A stretch of 64,000 nucleotides of DNA from Membranipora membranacea. Lineage: Eukaryota > Bryozoa > Gymnolaemata > Cheilostomatida > Membraniporidae. The stretch is from assembly GCA_914767715.1 (NCBI GenBank), contig OU612075.1, positions 3,532,001-3,596,000 on the forward strand. Reading direction: 5' to 3'. The notes beneath the pieces were generated by a model, which did no database searches, was not told where the DNA came from, and worked only from the letters and a program-made list of their open reading frames with translations. Positions 46,341 through 58,644 of this stretch are shown here, one piece after another (position 1 is the stretch's first letter; every line of letters begins with the position of its first letter). The translations under genes and the position numbers were made by a program.

Positions 46341-49228
46341 TCTATCTCGGACCTGTATCTACTCTGCTCTGTCTCAAAACTGAGTGTGTCCGCTTTCTCC
46401 TGTAAAATTATTGTAAGTCGACGCTATAATCAATTGTATTTGTGAGTTTACATTATATTATATACAACATGAGGTAACTTTTTCATTATTAATAATTGGC
46501 TCATTTTGCAGACATATTATTATAGACCAGGGAATATCTTTGTTTTTATCAGAAATAGATTTTAATGGCTAAATTAGGGAATAAAAATGACCACATAATA
46601 TTAATCTATTAATCCAATTTGATTCACAGTTATTGCCGCTGCTATAACCAGATTATTTCTATCATCATGTTATAACAACAACATGGACCAGCTTGTATCA
46701 AAAACTGCGTACATGAATTATTATCAAGAAACTGTGAGTGCTCAAGTTTAGTTGATCAGAAGTAGTACTGCCCCCTCACTGCCCCCTCCTCTCCGCCAAG
46801 ACAGCTTTGGCGCTAAAGCTATCTTAAGACCATCATTAGGCCAATTTGGTGAGTTCATCGCCCAAGAAGAGACAGGTACTAACAGTATCTGTCTAATCTT
46901 TAGAGATATGAAAACAAAGAAATCAGAAGTTAATCTTCTCCAATCACAGGGCATCACCTGATGAGACATCATATCATGTCACGTAGCGCACCGTGCTGCT
47001 GTTAATTTAAAATTGTGAGGGGCTATCTAGATTAATGTGGCACTTAAAAGTCAATTGGTATTGTTGACTAAACACTTACCAATTAATCCACAGGGTAGAA
47101 AATAACCCAAAGCCTCTGTTGTGTCTCCTTAGTTAACTGCCTGTTCTATCTACTAGAATCGTCTACACTTAGTATCAGTGCACCTCTACTATTATCAGCT
47201 CTTTTCTCGATGATGACTGTATGAGGTTTGATCTATGTTTGGGTATGTCTCATACATATATACGTTTGTGTAGACTGCCCACACTGCTCTATACTCAGCT
47301 ATGATATTGTAGTATTGTATTTCACCTGACGCGTGTAAATCTCCTCATGTAGAATTCCATGTATTGATATAGAAGCAGCTTCAGATTTCTGTCAGCTATT
47401 TTTAATTAGATGATAACCAATAGGCTGCATTGTTTCTTTGAGAGGTGTCAGTTCGACTGCCATGGGGAGTTTATTACTGATAAGTCTCTCAGCATATATT
47501 GTTGTGCATGGCACAAAAATAGTTTTGACAGCTTTTAAAAGCTTGAAATTATTTGTAGTCAACGTCCAAAGTTAATTTGAAGGACATTAAATTTAATTTA
47601 AATTCAAAATCTTACTTAGATTTATAGTGTATCCTACAAAATTACCAATACACATAAACCCTGACCCATCATACATAATACATAGAAATCCACCCACTAC
47701 ACATAAAAATTGGCACATCACACAGGTATTTTATCATCTATGATCTCATCAGATAAATTTAGAATGACCCAAAGAGTGACACAATATGGTGTGCTAAATA
47801 TAGTGTGTCTGTCTGCCAGCAACTTCCGAACTATTTAATTTTAGAAGGAGGGGGAGCATTTATATCATTATCTTGTTGTTTATAGCTATATAAAGCCTAA
47901 TTTTTAATTCCAGCATAGGAAAATGAATTTTCACTATCCAAACTCATCTCGCAGCACAGTTGTATTAATGCTTGGACCGATAAATCAATGAATCAATATT
48001 TTGTCAAATGCAAAGTAGAGAGAAGTGGTTTTAAGTGGAGTAGGGTGAGAGTAGACTTGGATATTACAATCAAAATTCAGATATGCGGAAACAAAAATAA
48101 CACAGCATACCGAAGACACAAAACAAAATGTCCAAGCATTCCAATTATACACCCCATCTCACAAATTTGAAGTTACGCATAACAGAATCCATATACAATA
48201 ATGACTCAGTTAATTGTTTGTTATTTGAACCTGTTAGACGTGTTAACTTTATACTTACCAAAAGAGTATGATCAATGACTTTAGTGTTCACTTTAGACTG
48301 TTTCCAACTCTAAATTGAAGCTGAATTTTATCCACTAAAAATATTATTCTAAAAATATTCTACAAGGAACCTCGAAAGCACTATTGGTAACTTCAGAAAA
48401 GTGTTTGATATGTACAATTATATCAAAGATGTTCAGCCAAAGCATCCATCTGATTAAGCCAGTCATAAAAATGACCAGCGTAAGTGAATGGTCAAGAATG
48501 ATGAATACCCGAATCTGCCAAGCTGCATGTTCCAGTATGGTTGGTATAGTTTGGTATAGTTGTTATAGTATAGTATGGTTGATTTCACTGTAGACTTCGG
48601 TAATTCTTGATCAGGGTCAACCTCAGCTACACTCCGATCTCATCTTGGCTCAAGGTCGAAGAGAAACCCCAGCACAACCTCTTTAACTCTCCAGACGACA
48701 CAAGAATGAGGTGGCTAAAAACCAACCCGTACAGCGGTCATTCAGTCAGCCGTAGAGCCCCGGTCAGGCTATAACTGGACCACACATCCACCAAGGAGGG
48801 GCTGGCACTGTTGTAGCAAATTGTACAAATAAAACAGCAAAAACATTTACCAACTAATTACTTTTAAATCTGCTGTTAGTGCTATATTTGTAATCATTAA
48901 ACGTTCACCTGGGAGAAAACAACCCAAAAAACAACCGTTCGCATAACCCAAAATAAATAAAGTTTTTGACAAGCATACAATATAGCTGCTATGCCAATGG
49001 AAGATGAAGCAATTTTATCCCTAAACAATAACAGGATGATCTGCTTAATTCTACAGGCAGCAGCAGATTGAGAGAGAGCAACTCCAAATATAGTTCTTCA
49101 AACTTGACCTGGTGGGTGTGATCAGAGTGTTTGAGATTCTCTCCCTGGTGTGACATGTGTCAGTATTTCAGCCGTGTTTTAAACTTCCTTAGCATTATCT
49201 TGTCTTTGTATATTAATAAAATAAGTAT

Positions 49229-50140
49229 AAGGATAAGCACAATTGTTTCGCACTTCAACACCTTGAGACCTTTCTATCCAGTCAATTTTCCATAACATAT
49301 TTTAAATAATACATTAGGCAAATCCCTAATGATTCAGTTTCTCCCTTCCCTCATTTAAAGTGCCCAACGTTAGAGGTCTTTGTTACAGTCATCCAGTTCA
49401 GGGGGTCAAAACGCAATACTTTGCAGGGAAAATAGATTATGTGTGAGGACTATTTGCAAACTCAGTTTGTTCGTAATCCATTCTCGGCATCTGAAAACCT
49501 GATTTTCATTTTCATGATTAAGATTATTGATGTATAGGTCATCAGCTTTATAGAAAAGGATTAGCACAATTTGTTCTCGCCTTGGAACCTTTCCTTCCAG
49601 TCAATTTTCCATAATGTGTAATAAAATCATCCATTAGGCCGATCCCTAATGATTCAGTTTCCCCGCTCCCCTCATTTAAAGTACCTAAATTAGAGGTCTT
49701 CGTTACGCCCATTCGGGTGTGGGGTGTAGGCAAAATAGAATTCATGTGTGAGGACTATTGGCAAACAGCTTGTAGGGAAGGTTTTCGTGTAACACAATCA
49801 CAAAATATATTCATATATCACGAAATTACCTTGCTTAGTAAATTTTTGTGTTACACGAAAATCTTTCATACTTGTACGTTTGATGCACAAGTTTACAGTG
49901 TATTTATATACTTATATAAATGCGGTCTATTGACCTCAAACTCAATTCGATACGATCAATTCTCAGCATCTGAAAGATTGCAGTTCATGTCATGATTAGG
50001 ATTATTGACATACAGGTTATTATGGGACAAGGATTAGCCCAATCGTTCTGGCACTTCAACACCTTGAAACCTTTCTATCCAGTCAATTTTCCATTATGTG
50101 AAATAAAATCATCCATGAGGCCGATCCCTAGAATTTGTTG
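49229..50140 (+). repeat. Long tandem repeat, 327-bp unit, about 2.3 copies
   Basis: Copies begin near 49231, 49558 and 50031 with ggat(a/t)agcacaat-type text and share ccagtcaattttccata and ccctaatgattcagttt. The first period is 327 bp and the second 473 bp, because copy 2 carries an insertion of about 146 bases (about 49775-49930) that contains a hairpin. The third copy is partial. Confidence 0.8.
49779..49864. repeat. Inverted repeat inserted in the second tandem copy
   Basis: Arms aggttttcgtgtaacacaa (49779-49797) and ttgtgttacacgaaaatct (49846-49864) are near-perfect complements. A related sequence (gaagattttcttgtaacacag...catgaaatta) occurs at about 43568-43630, so this is probably a small mobile inverted-repeat element. 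Confidence 0.7.
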
Positions 50141-50779
50141 CTACAGTTAGATGACCTGTATATATATAGCCTATGCTACATCATTCTATTATCAATGCTC
50201 ATAAATTGTACTGATGTTTTATGACTTTGTTGTGAAGTTGTGTTCTCTCTTCATTGGTAGGTTACTTTACAGAACCCAACAAGGAATATTGCAATTATTT
50301 AAATAGGCCTTCGTTTAGATCACAAAGTTCCATGTTGAGTATTACTAGTTGAAAAATTTGATTTTTCGTTTTGTATCGATTTCACATTGGAGGACCAATT
50401 TTATAGGAACTTTCATGACGGATGTTACTTGGCGACTTTATTCAAGGAAGACCTGATACCATTGTTTTCTCACGTTTTTAATATTTCTCGGGCATGTTGG
50501 ACAGCGGAAGGTTAATTTTTCCCTGCCTGTAGGAATGTCTTAAATTCAATTATAGATGCTAAAGTGAAAGTACGGATTGTTGCAAACACGTTGACTGAAC
50601 ATGGGACATTGAACATTGACATCAAGATAAAAGTTTGATAACAGTAAAGATAAAAGGTGTATATTCTCCTAGTGTGTGAGCGAAGTAGACTAACTAACCA
50701 CTAACCCTCACACAACATCTACTAATCAGCTGTAGCACCATTTAGAGCTCTATCGGTGAAGAAACATTAAGTTGTGATT

Positions 50780-51058
50780 ATGTGGATTTTCACCTTCCTG
50801 TTCCTCATGGTAAGAATTAAGTTTGATAATATTACTGAGTGCACCGTATTGTTAAAATTGGTAACCTCAAAACGAAATGAAATGAATTGAAGTTTGATTT
50901 CAAATGAATTTGTATATTAAACATAACTCCTTATAGCAAAACTAACATCTACTAAAACAGGTCAAGACATGGTTCCTTCGCATTGGCTTGGAATGTCTTA
51001 TAGCAGCTGTTTTATAACTTAACTACAACTTAAGGTTTAGGATATATTTTGCTTACCG

Positions 51059-51095
<37 letters not shown>

Positions 51096-54000
51096 ATTAA
51101 TAAAAAGGGAGTGGCCGTGGTGCAATGGATGGGCATGGGTCTTTCAATCGAGAGGTCCCGTGTTAGAGTCGGGCGGATCATGGTGGTGTCAGGAGGGGCA
51201 TCCGACCTCAAATGCTCCTAGACTTATACTGATACTGGAAATAAAAAACCGAGCAACATCAAGATTTCCCACACGGTATCACAGGGTATCGAGATTATAA
51301 ATGAACGTGAGTTTTTTATATTCATTAAGGAAAGCCTGAGATCTTATCTTGTTTTATTTTAGGCTGCTGTAGCAATACAGCATATTGTGTCAGGATCAGC
51401 AGCTAAATTTGAGTAAGTAACGTGAAAGCTTGTTCCCCAACCTCATAAGATTATTGGAATGACAGGTTTTGCTGCACACAAACTTTCATGATTTTTTAAA
51501 TTGAGAGTATATATACCTATTTCATCGTGATTATCACTAGTAATTTTAACTGTAACTTTAACTTTCAAAGCAATTGGCTACCAATAATGTGTTTAAAAAT
51601 TAATAATTTGCAGCATAAAACACAACAGTAACGTGATGAGCACCTATACCGTCACAGAGTCTACAGTTTATCACATGGAGAGAAACATGTTCAAGGAAAA
51701 TAGCATTCTCTATTCTGATGGCAGCTCACTCAAGAAAACAAACAGAGAGGGAACATTCCTCATAACAGGAGACCCATTACAGGCCGGCTACAAAGATGGG
51801 AAGTACGGCAGCGCCTTGTTCAGTCACATAACAGGGTTTGCTCAGATTCCTTTGTACAGTAGAGGGACGATTGTCGTGGTGGATAAGCAGAATCATTGCC
51901 TGAGGATTATCTTCAGAAGTAGGAAAAGAAAGGTAGGAACTTTTGCCGGAGAGTGTCTCAAATCCGGTTACAAGGACAGCACTAGCAATATGAAGAAGGC
52001 TCTATTCAACCAGCCACACAGCATAATTACCGACCAAAAATCTACGAATCGGCTTTTTCTCACAGATACAAAGAATAACGCAATAAGAGCTCTCTCATAC
52101 CATCTTACACCTGCTAATCTTACATCAGGGGAGGTAACTAGCTTAGCGAAATCAGATGAGAACATGTACGAACCCAGAGGTATCATCCAAGTCAGAGATA
52201 CTGGAGACTTCTATATATCAACAGCTAGCTCCATCATGAGATTGACCTACAGAGGTCACACACTGAGCCATGTTGCAAGTTTGAGTGGGGCTAACCTGAT
52301 GAGCAGCGGTCCGCTTATTGAGGCTAAACGGAAATATCCTGTGGCTATGTTTATGCTCAACGATGGTAACATGCTGATTGCTGGGAAGTGGATGAGAGTA
52401 ATTGGTCAGTCGAGTACAGATACCATCTGTAAAGGAAAGTCGCACACTGCTGACGGTCGTCTGTATAGCTCAGTCTGTAGTATAAAGAATCCCACCTGCT
52501 TTCTCCTCATAGATGATAATCTATACATCGGTCAGCAAGGAGCTATACGCCGCATATCCAGAGGTGTGTCACATTACTACTATCTTTAGTATCCTGTGTT
52601 TGCAAAGATATCATCATAATAATTATTTTTCAAATACTGATCTATTTTTATTATCTGCCACGTTTTTGCCAGTACTTGGAAATGGGAATTTTTATTAGAA
52701 GTGAAGAGCTATGCATAGACTGGCAGCGGATTAAACACACAGGCGCTATTTATATCTTCAACAATTAATTGCATGAGAAAAATAATCATATTGAACGTTC
52801 CTTCAATTCCTACCATGATGTTGATGATAATTTGGAAACATTTTTTAACAGGTCATGCCATATCACTCACAGCCTCAACACAGGCAGCCAAAACTACCAC
52901 AGACAGCAAAGAGAGTAATAGTAATAATGATGATGATGACAAGGAACACAACTCCCGCAATACGACAACTCAGAAAGCAAAAACAAGAAAGCCTACTACA
53001 GGTACAGATAGAACCAAAAATCACCCGAAACAATCAACAAGACCCTTCTACAAAAGCTCGACAAGAAAAACCACTATCATCAAACCAGAATCATTACCGA
53101 CTAAACAGCCTTTGACAACAGCATCCACTAATCCACAAACATCATTCGGTGTTCTGACAGGTGGGTAAAACTATGACAGGTGGGTATAATTATGACAGGT
53201 GGGTGGAACTTTGCTTGCTCCAAATGTTCCGCTGTAACATGAATACACCGCTTAAGACTGACGATTGTAATTTAACCTCAAAAACATTGATTAATTTTGG
53301 GCCGAATCTTTGTAGGCTCACAATCCTAATGACAATTATTTAAAACTTTAGAGTGACGATAATTCCTATTTTAATGAAATTTACACAATAATTTTAAATT
53401 TCACAGATATGCGAGTGCTACGGCAATTAACCTTCCAAGCTGTCTATGATGTGGAATGTTCCGCTATCAATGATGACATTTCGCGGGATGCCATTTTAGC
53501 AACATCGCAACACAATTTCATGCAGATTCTAGAAGTCTGTAATTCTGGTGGCAATGATGACTATGGTACAGGTTTGTACACCAGTGTTGTTAAAAGCCCC
53601 AAGTTTTCATCTGACATCTGCAACCATAACCAAATGTGAACTCTGCTCTACCACTAGATTGACTGAAAGTCATGTAATACCATGTCTTATGTTGATCTTC
53701 AAACTAAATTGAATCACAATGATTAGACAATGCAGATACATATCAATTCAGACAATACCTGAAGTCAATTTGTGAGCCGTTATTTTAATTGGGATGTTGA
53801 AAGTTTCTGACAAGTTTCTGATAAGCTGACAATTTCACCATTTTGTGTCAATTGCTTCGGAATCTGGCTAATTTACCATTGAACTGCAGCAGTGGTTTTC
53901 TCCTTGTAAAAACTTAACTAAATAAATGGAACACTGCATATAACCCTGACATTAATCTCTTACACGATTCTATTTCCACAGTTTGTGACAGGGGAGATAA

Positions 54001-54546
54001 CTCAGAGATAAGAATGTCATGTTCCCGTGACGTTCTGACTATCAGCTGGCCGACTGATGTAGATTATCCAGCAACAACAAGAGAGATACCAGATAATACA
54101 AGGGAGATAATAGAGAAGAGATTGGTCAATAAGGGCTCTATGCTTTACATCATACTAGTTACTAGTTACAGCAGAGTCCAGGTGAGTTTTCTGCTTGAAT
54201 CACATCGAATGGTTGATAGTATAACAATAAATATCAACGAATCACATTATTTGAGCTATCTTATCGATATGAATGATAAATTACTATTTATTTACATATT
54301 ATTATAATACGCTTACTTTTAGCAAGCGATAAATTTTATAGTAGACTCTACTTGCAGTTCCTCTCACATGTGATAGAGAACTCAGTCTGCGGGAGAACAA
54401 AGACTACATTGTTATTACTATTTTACAGGGTGGTTTATCCAGTAAGAAGGGGAGACAACTCAGCCTACGCTTCTCTTTATCTCCATAATTATTGTAATAA
54501 TGATAATCTTTTCTATAATACTGACACAGATAGCTGTGAGCTATGA
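50780..54546 (+). CDS. Secreted NHL-propeller protein with Thr-rich stalk and Cys-containing tail
   Basis: Seven exons, 50780-50809, 51363-51412, 51614-52563, 52852-53160, 53407-53571, 53982-54181 and 54358-54546, have GT-AG borders and consistent phases, giving 630 residues. MWIFTFLFLMAAVAIQHIVS is a likely signal peptide. Exon 3 (residues 27-343) has NHL-type units: FLITGDPLQAGYKDGKYGSA, IVVVDKQNHCLRII, KVGTFAGECLKSGYKD, LFLTDTKNNAIRAL and DGNMLIAGKWMRVIG. Exon 4 (about 344-446) is a Thr/Lys/Ser-rich stalk suited to O-glycosylation. Exons 5-7 carry scattered cysteines and ISWPTDVDYPATTREIPD, which I do not recognise. Exons 4, 5 and the start of 6 are phase 1-1 modules, which favours shuffling and duplication. 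The role is unknown; NHL propellers usually bind proteins or sugars. Exon 7 is open in two frames, so the extreme C-terminus is uncertain. Confidence 0.78.
51063..51093 (+). repeat. (AT)n microsatellite
   Basis: This is an uninterrupted run of about 15 AT dinucleotides directly upstream of the SINE-like element. Confidence 0.9.
51107..51240 (+). mobile_element. tRNA-derived SINE-like element
   Basis: The head reads tggccgtggtgcaatgg (box A-like), with gtcccgtgttagagtcg about 45 bases later (box B-like, tolerating changes from GGTTCGANTCC). A short GC-richer body follows. It is in intron 1 of the NHL gene. Box B is degenerate, so it is probably an old copy. Confidence 0.5.
53155..53211 (+). 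repeat. 19-bp tandem triplication of a splice donor
   Basis: Three 19-bp units beginning tgacaggtgggt (53155, 53174, 53193) straddle the end of NHL exon 4. They provide donors at 53161, 53180 and 53199. Only the first keeps the phase needed by exon 5, since the unit length is not a multiple of three. Confidence 0.88.
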
Positions 54547-55052
54547 GAAAACTTACAGCTGGTAAAAGAATTAAGAGCCACGTTCTTCGTAGTTCGTAGT
54601 TCATTAGTCAATATTTCACTCTGTTTAGTTGCAGTTATGTTATAATAACTCCATAGGATGCAAATTTGGTCATACTTGATTTATATGGCGTGAAATAAAT
54701 TCAACACCTCAATGGGATGACAACAATATTTTCTCATAACTCTAAACAAAATACACAAATTTGTGAGAATTTTAGCAATAATAATTACAAATTGCCTGGA
54801 AAAATATCGAGGGGGGGTCGTGTTGACAAATCCTGTGAGTGGTGTGGTTGATTGAACTTACAAGGACAAATCATTCAGGCACTCGTGAGCTTTACAGGTC
54901 AAAGTAAATCATTATTATCAGCTAAAAGATATACAGATAACGAACGGTTCTTGCTGGGCATAAAATTGACTATCATGCCAAATCAGACACCAAATATCAA
55001 TAATACAAGTGTAGATAGCTGGGATTGTAAGTACTTTGACAAATTGGATTCT

Positions 55053-55079
55053 TTTCTGTCTGTCTGTCTGTCTGTCTAT
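55053..55079 (+). repeat. (TCTG)n microsatellite
   Basis: This is a short tetranucleotide run (tctgtctgtctgtctgtctg) just after the exon-like piece ending at 55026. Confidence 0.85.
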
Positions 55080-57468
55080 CTCAATTTGATCTCGAGTCAG
55101 ACTTATTTTTTTAAAGATACTAAGGCTTCAAGAAGAAATAGATGATCTATCCGTAAGAAATTTACATGATAAAGTATATCATGTGATCAGTATTGAAAAA
55201 GATAACCTGACGTAAACTGTAGATTAAACATCCTAACAATAACTCAATAATATAAGATCAGACAGTATAGTCCATTACAACTTGTACACACATGTCATGG
55301 TGACTAACCAGCCACTGCTGACCAATATGAAACTTTTACTACCCTTCCTACACCTCCAGGTAGGTATTTAATCATCCTTTTGATGGTTATTCGGCTAAGA
55401 ACTAGGTTAAGTCAGGGAGGGTGAGATATACCACCCCACCGTCCCTGGTCTGTTGATCCAATCAGTCTGTATTTGGAGTCGCACCCTCGCAATCTAACCA
55501 TCGATGTCTTACCAGTAGGAAGAGATCACTCCTAATAAAGCGGCTAGATCAAACATGAAGTCATATAAGTTTTGTTTTCTTCATTCATAGGTCTTAATTT
55601 ACCAAACTAAATTACGGACGGCTTGTGTTGAGTTGTGACCCTATATCATTGCTTGCCGTAGGCAGCTACTCATGTTTGAAGAGGAAGAGGGGCTTCTTTG
55701 TACTGTGTGCAAATTGACCTTTTATATTGATATTCCTTGTATTGTTTGGAAGGAGCTGCACCCAAGACCTCAGATACCATATTGATGGGCTGAATTCTAA
55801 TATATAAAGCCGTTTACTATTGACCGAATTTTAAATCTGAATGCAATAGGCCCTACCCTTTTGAATTTGAGGTGTAGTTTCTTTCAATTTTTTTTCATTA
55901 TGTAAACCACATCAATCTGGTGGGAATGCGTGTCTTAATAATGAACTGATTAATTTATAAAAAATCAAACATAACTTAAAATCAGGTAACAGGGGCGATA
56001 ATCTTACCCGTATACAAGTTTGTGGCTAACATAATTGTTGTCTCAGTGATTGTAGGCAGCTACTGTTTGACACCCATGCCAGTCGCGCAGATTGTTTGAG
56101 TGAGTATCCTTTAGCTTGTCAGTACAACCATTTAAAGGATCTGACGTCTTTTCAGGATAGCTAAAAAATTTGTCAGCCAAATTCTTCTAATCACCAATTC
56201 TGTAACAGTTAAATTCAGTTGTATATTGATTTAGATGAAGGAGTCTTTGCTGCAACAAAGCAGCCCAAGAAAACGTCACATCCAAAAGGATTTCCTCGCC
56301 ATGTAAAACAACTGCTATAATAGGAACAACCCTCTAAGGTCTGACTAGGTCAGAAACAACAGTCATACCCGTCACAAAAAAGCCTACAAAAACAGCTGCA
56401 ACAATAACCACTACATCTATAACAACTACAGAAACAATAACCACTACACTGAAAAGTAGCACAGAAACACAGCAATTCCAATTACATCAAACTTCACAAC
56501 CGAAAAATCAGCTAAAGCTTAAAAAGGAGTTACCCCAGAATTTTCCCGATTTTTAAAAATTGGACAGGAATAAAACTTCACCTAAATATGCTGTCGATAT
56601 GTTTAAAATATTCAGTAATTTACTATTAAGTATTATGATAACTGCCTCCAGTTGTGATAACAGCAGTTAATCTATATTGATTATGGTTTACACTAAAGCT
56701 TGTATATGAGTATCCTACACCGACTCCCTGGAAATTCCCAGAGTGATGAGGATAAGGAAAGATAATGAGAGACAAACCCGAACACTCTGGGTAAAATTAA
56801 ATTAGCGTTGCATTGTGGGATTGTTGTTGTGATATGACTGTGTGAAGACTGAAGACCTGCATTATCCCATTTAAGATGTAGGAGATCACTAAACTGAATG
56901 AGTGCGGCACTTATGGCTTCAATTCTATGATAACCAGGACAACACTCTCAGAATACAAACCTACACCGTCCTCCTCACCCTACAGACCTGGGGGTTGGAG
57001 GTGTTGACTTCCTGAAATGAAAATTATTGTGTTGTGTAATGAGTGATGTGTAGGTCATGTCTGTGGAAGTACATGCTGACACTGTGGGTGAGGATAAAAC
57101 TCATGTATCACCTTTACCCACATGCTGAGTATGAGTATGAGTTATTGCTTTCAAATGTGCAGGTGGTAAGGAAGCTGTCCTGTAACTGTTTATCAGGTAG
57201 AATGTTCAAAACTAAGCGATCAAGTTTCACGTGCTTCGATCCTCTCAATATCCTAGCACAACTACAAACCGATCCAAGATGTTTACAGTAACAACAAAAC
57301 TAAAGACTTAACTGCAAAATGGTTCAAGGCTTACGCTTCAATTATAAAACATTCGTGAAGTCCAGATTCTTGCTGTTTAAAGATAGAACTGGGAGTTCTT
57401 GAATGAGAGGTCACAGATGGGAAATCGGCCACATATCACACTATACAAATCGATTTACTTTTCAACAG

Positions 57469-57649
57469 TTTGTGACAGAGGAGATAACACAGAGATTAGA
57501 ATGTCATGTTCTCGTGACGTTCTGACTATCAGCTGGCCGACTGATGTAGTTTATCCAGCAACAACAAGAGAGATACCAGATAAATCAAGGGAGATAATAG
57601 AGATGAGATTGGTCTATAAGGGCATCAATCTAGTTACAGCAGAGTCTAA
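57469..57649 (+). pseudogene. Second copy of NHL exon 6
   Basis: It encodes CDRGDNTEIRMSCSRDVLTI and SWPTDVVYPATTREIPD, nearly identical to NHL exon 6 (53982-54181), with the same TTTCNACAG acceptor context. The copies diverge at the 3' end: copy 1 has 19 extra bases before the donor, so the two leave in different phases. High identity suggests a recent duplication or gene conversion. Confidence 0.8.
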
Positions 57650-58270
57650 GTGAGTTAGTCAGTATTATGGTTAAAGATAAAAAATTAAAGTTTGAAAGAA
57701 AGATGCCATTTTCTAACTCGATAATCTTCAATCTGATTTATTCTTCACAAGTGAACATGGATCATAGAAATTCTTGGGATTTGGCATTTTTGTTTCAGGT
57801 ATAGGCATTATTGAACTGAAAACACTCAACTGGTTGATGCACTGAATTTCACGAATACATATTCTGTATTACAAAAACATATCTGAATTAATAAATACAA
57901 ATCAATTCATCATAAATTTAATTACAAACTTCCAGCTAAGAAAAGGACTACTCCCAGTTTGTAGCAACCTTATTGTGTCTAGATAGTGACCATCACAATA
58001 AAGTAATCAAATTATTAATTCAAGTATAAGACAATGGGTTTACTCAGGTCTTCTAGGATTAACTAGTTAAATCTGACATAGATGTTAAAGCTTAGATAAA
58101 GGAGTAAAAGACTCTTTTGCTTTACTCCTTCCAGTCATCAAAACAATTGTGTACTTTCCTACTTGTGTAATTAGAGATTACTTTGGCCTGTTTTCTTGAG
58201 TTGATACCCATATGTCACAAATCACTGTGTATTATATCCACTGATGTTATAATGGAACAATTGAGTATGG

Positions 58271-58411
58271 GTAGGGAGAGGTATGGGGACGGTTGCTGTA
58301 GGGGTAGGGAGAGGTATGGGGACGGTTGCTGTAGGGATAGGGAGAGGTTTGAGGACGGTTGCTGTAGGGGTAGGGAGAGGTAGGCCTATGGGGACGGTTG
58401 TTGTAGCAAAT
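58271..58411 (+). repeat. 33-bp minisatellite, about 4 copies
   Basis: Units starting at 58271, 58304, 58337 and 58370 contain gtagggagaggtatggggac plus ggttgctgta. The unit is a multiple of three and is open on both strands (an 11-residue repeat such as GRERYGDGCCR, or NRPHTSPYPYS on the minus strand). No splice context supports an exon. Confidence 0.88.
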
Positions 58412-58644
58412 GAATGTCATTAGAAAAGCAATTAGAGACAGTTTTGATATCAAATTGAGGCATGTACATGGCATCGGTAACAGCTTTTCTTTTAAAAGAT
58501 GACGATGCCACCGGGTTATAAAAGTTATAATAATAATAATACTAATAGGAAAGAGAGCACAAATAATTTTAACTCAAAAGGACAAGTTATGATTATTGGC
58601 TATGGCGCCTGGGCTTCCCAAGTTATTAGGGTGAAGGAAGCTTT

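Larger units (their letters stand above)
46341..50779. other. Spacer between the secreted orphan gene and the NHL gene
   Basis: This 4.4-kb divergent spacer must contain both promoters. It holds a GC-richer patch at about 46770-46960 (open on both strands, no match), a patch at about 48610-48800 with short open frames of unknown origin, and a tandem repeat block at 49229-50140. No gene was supported. Confidence 0.5.
50810..51362 (+). other. Intron 1 of the NHL gene with microsatellite and SINE
   Basis: This intron contains an (AT)n microsatellite at 51063-51093 followed directly by a tRNA-like SINE head. The splice sites join the two parts of the signal peptide. Confidence 0.6.
54852..57649 (+). 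pseudogene. Degenerate partial duplicate of the NHL gene 3' half
   Basis: Several exon-like pieces lie here but do not join cleanly. They are 54879-55026 (ALVSFTGQSKSLLSAKRYTD..., donor GTAAGT), about 56236-56302 (GVFAATKQPKKTSHPKGFPR), a Thr-rich phase-1 piece at about 56352-56550 (TTVIPVTKKPTKTAATITTT) resembling exon 4, and 57469-57649, a near copy of exon 6. A propeller exon was not found. The set could be a truncated paralogue, or alternative 3' exons of the NHL gene itself. Phases do not agree between neighbours, which favours decay. Confidence 0.5.

Noticed and set aside
46752-46961. Small protein gene on the plus strand (RQDSFGAKAILRPSLGQF...)
   Set aside because: The region is open on both strands, matches nothing I know and has no splice partners.
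48384-48800. Gene or transposon coding fragment
   Set aside because: The short open frames (for example containing DDTRMRWLKTNPYSGHS) have no recognised match and no splice context.
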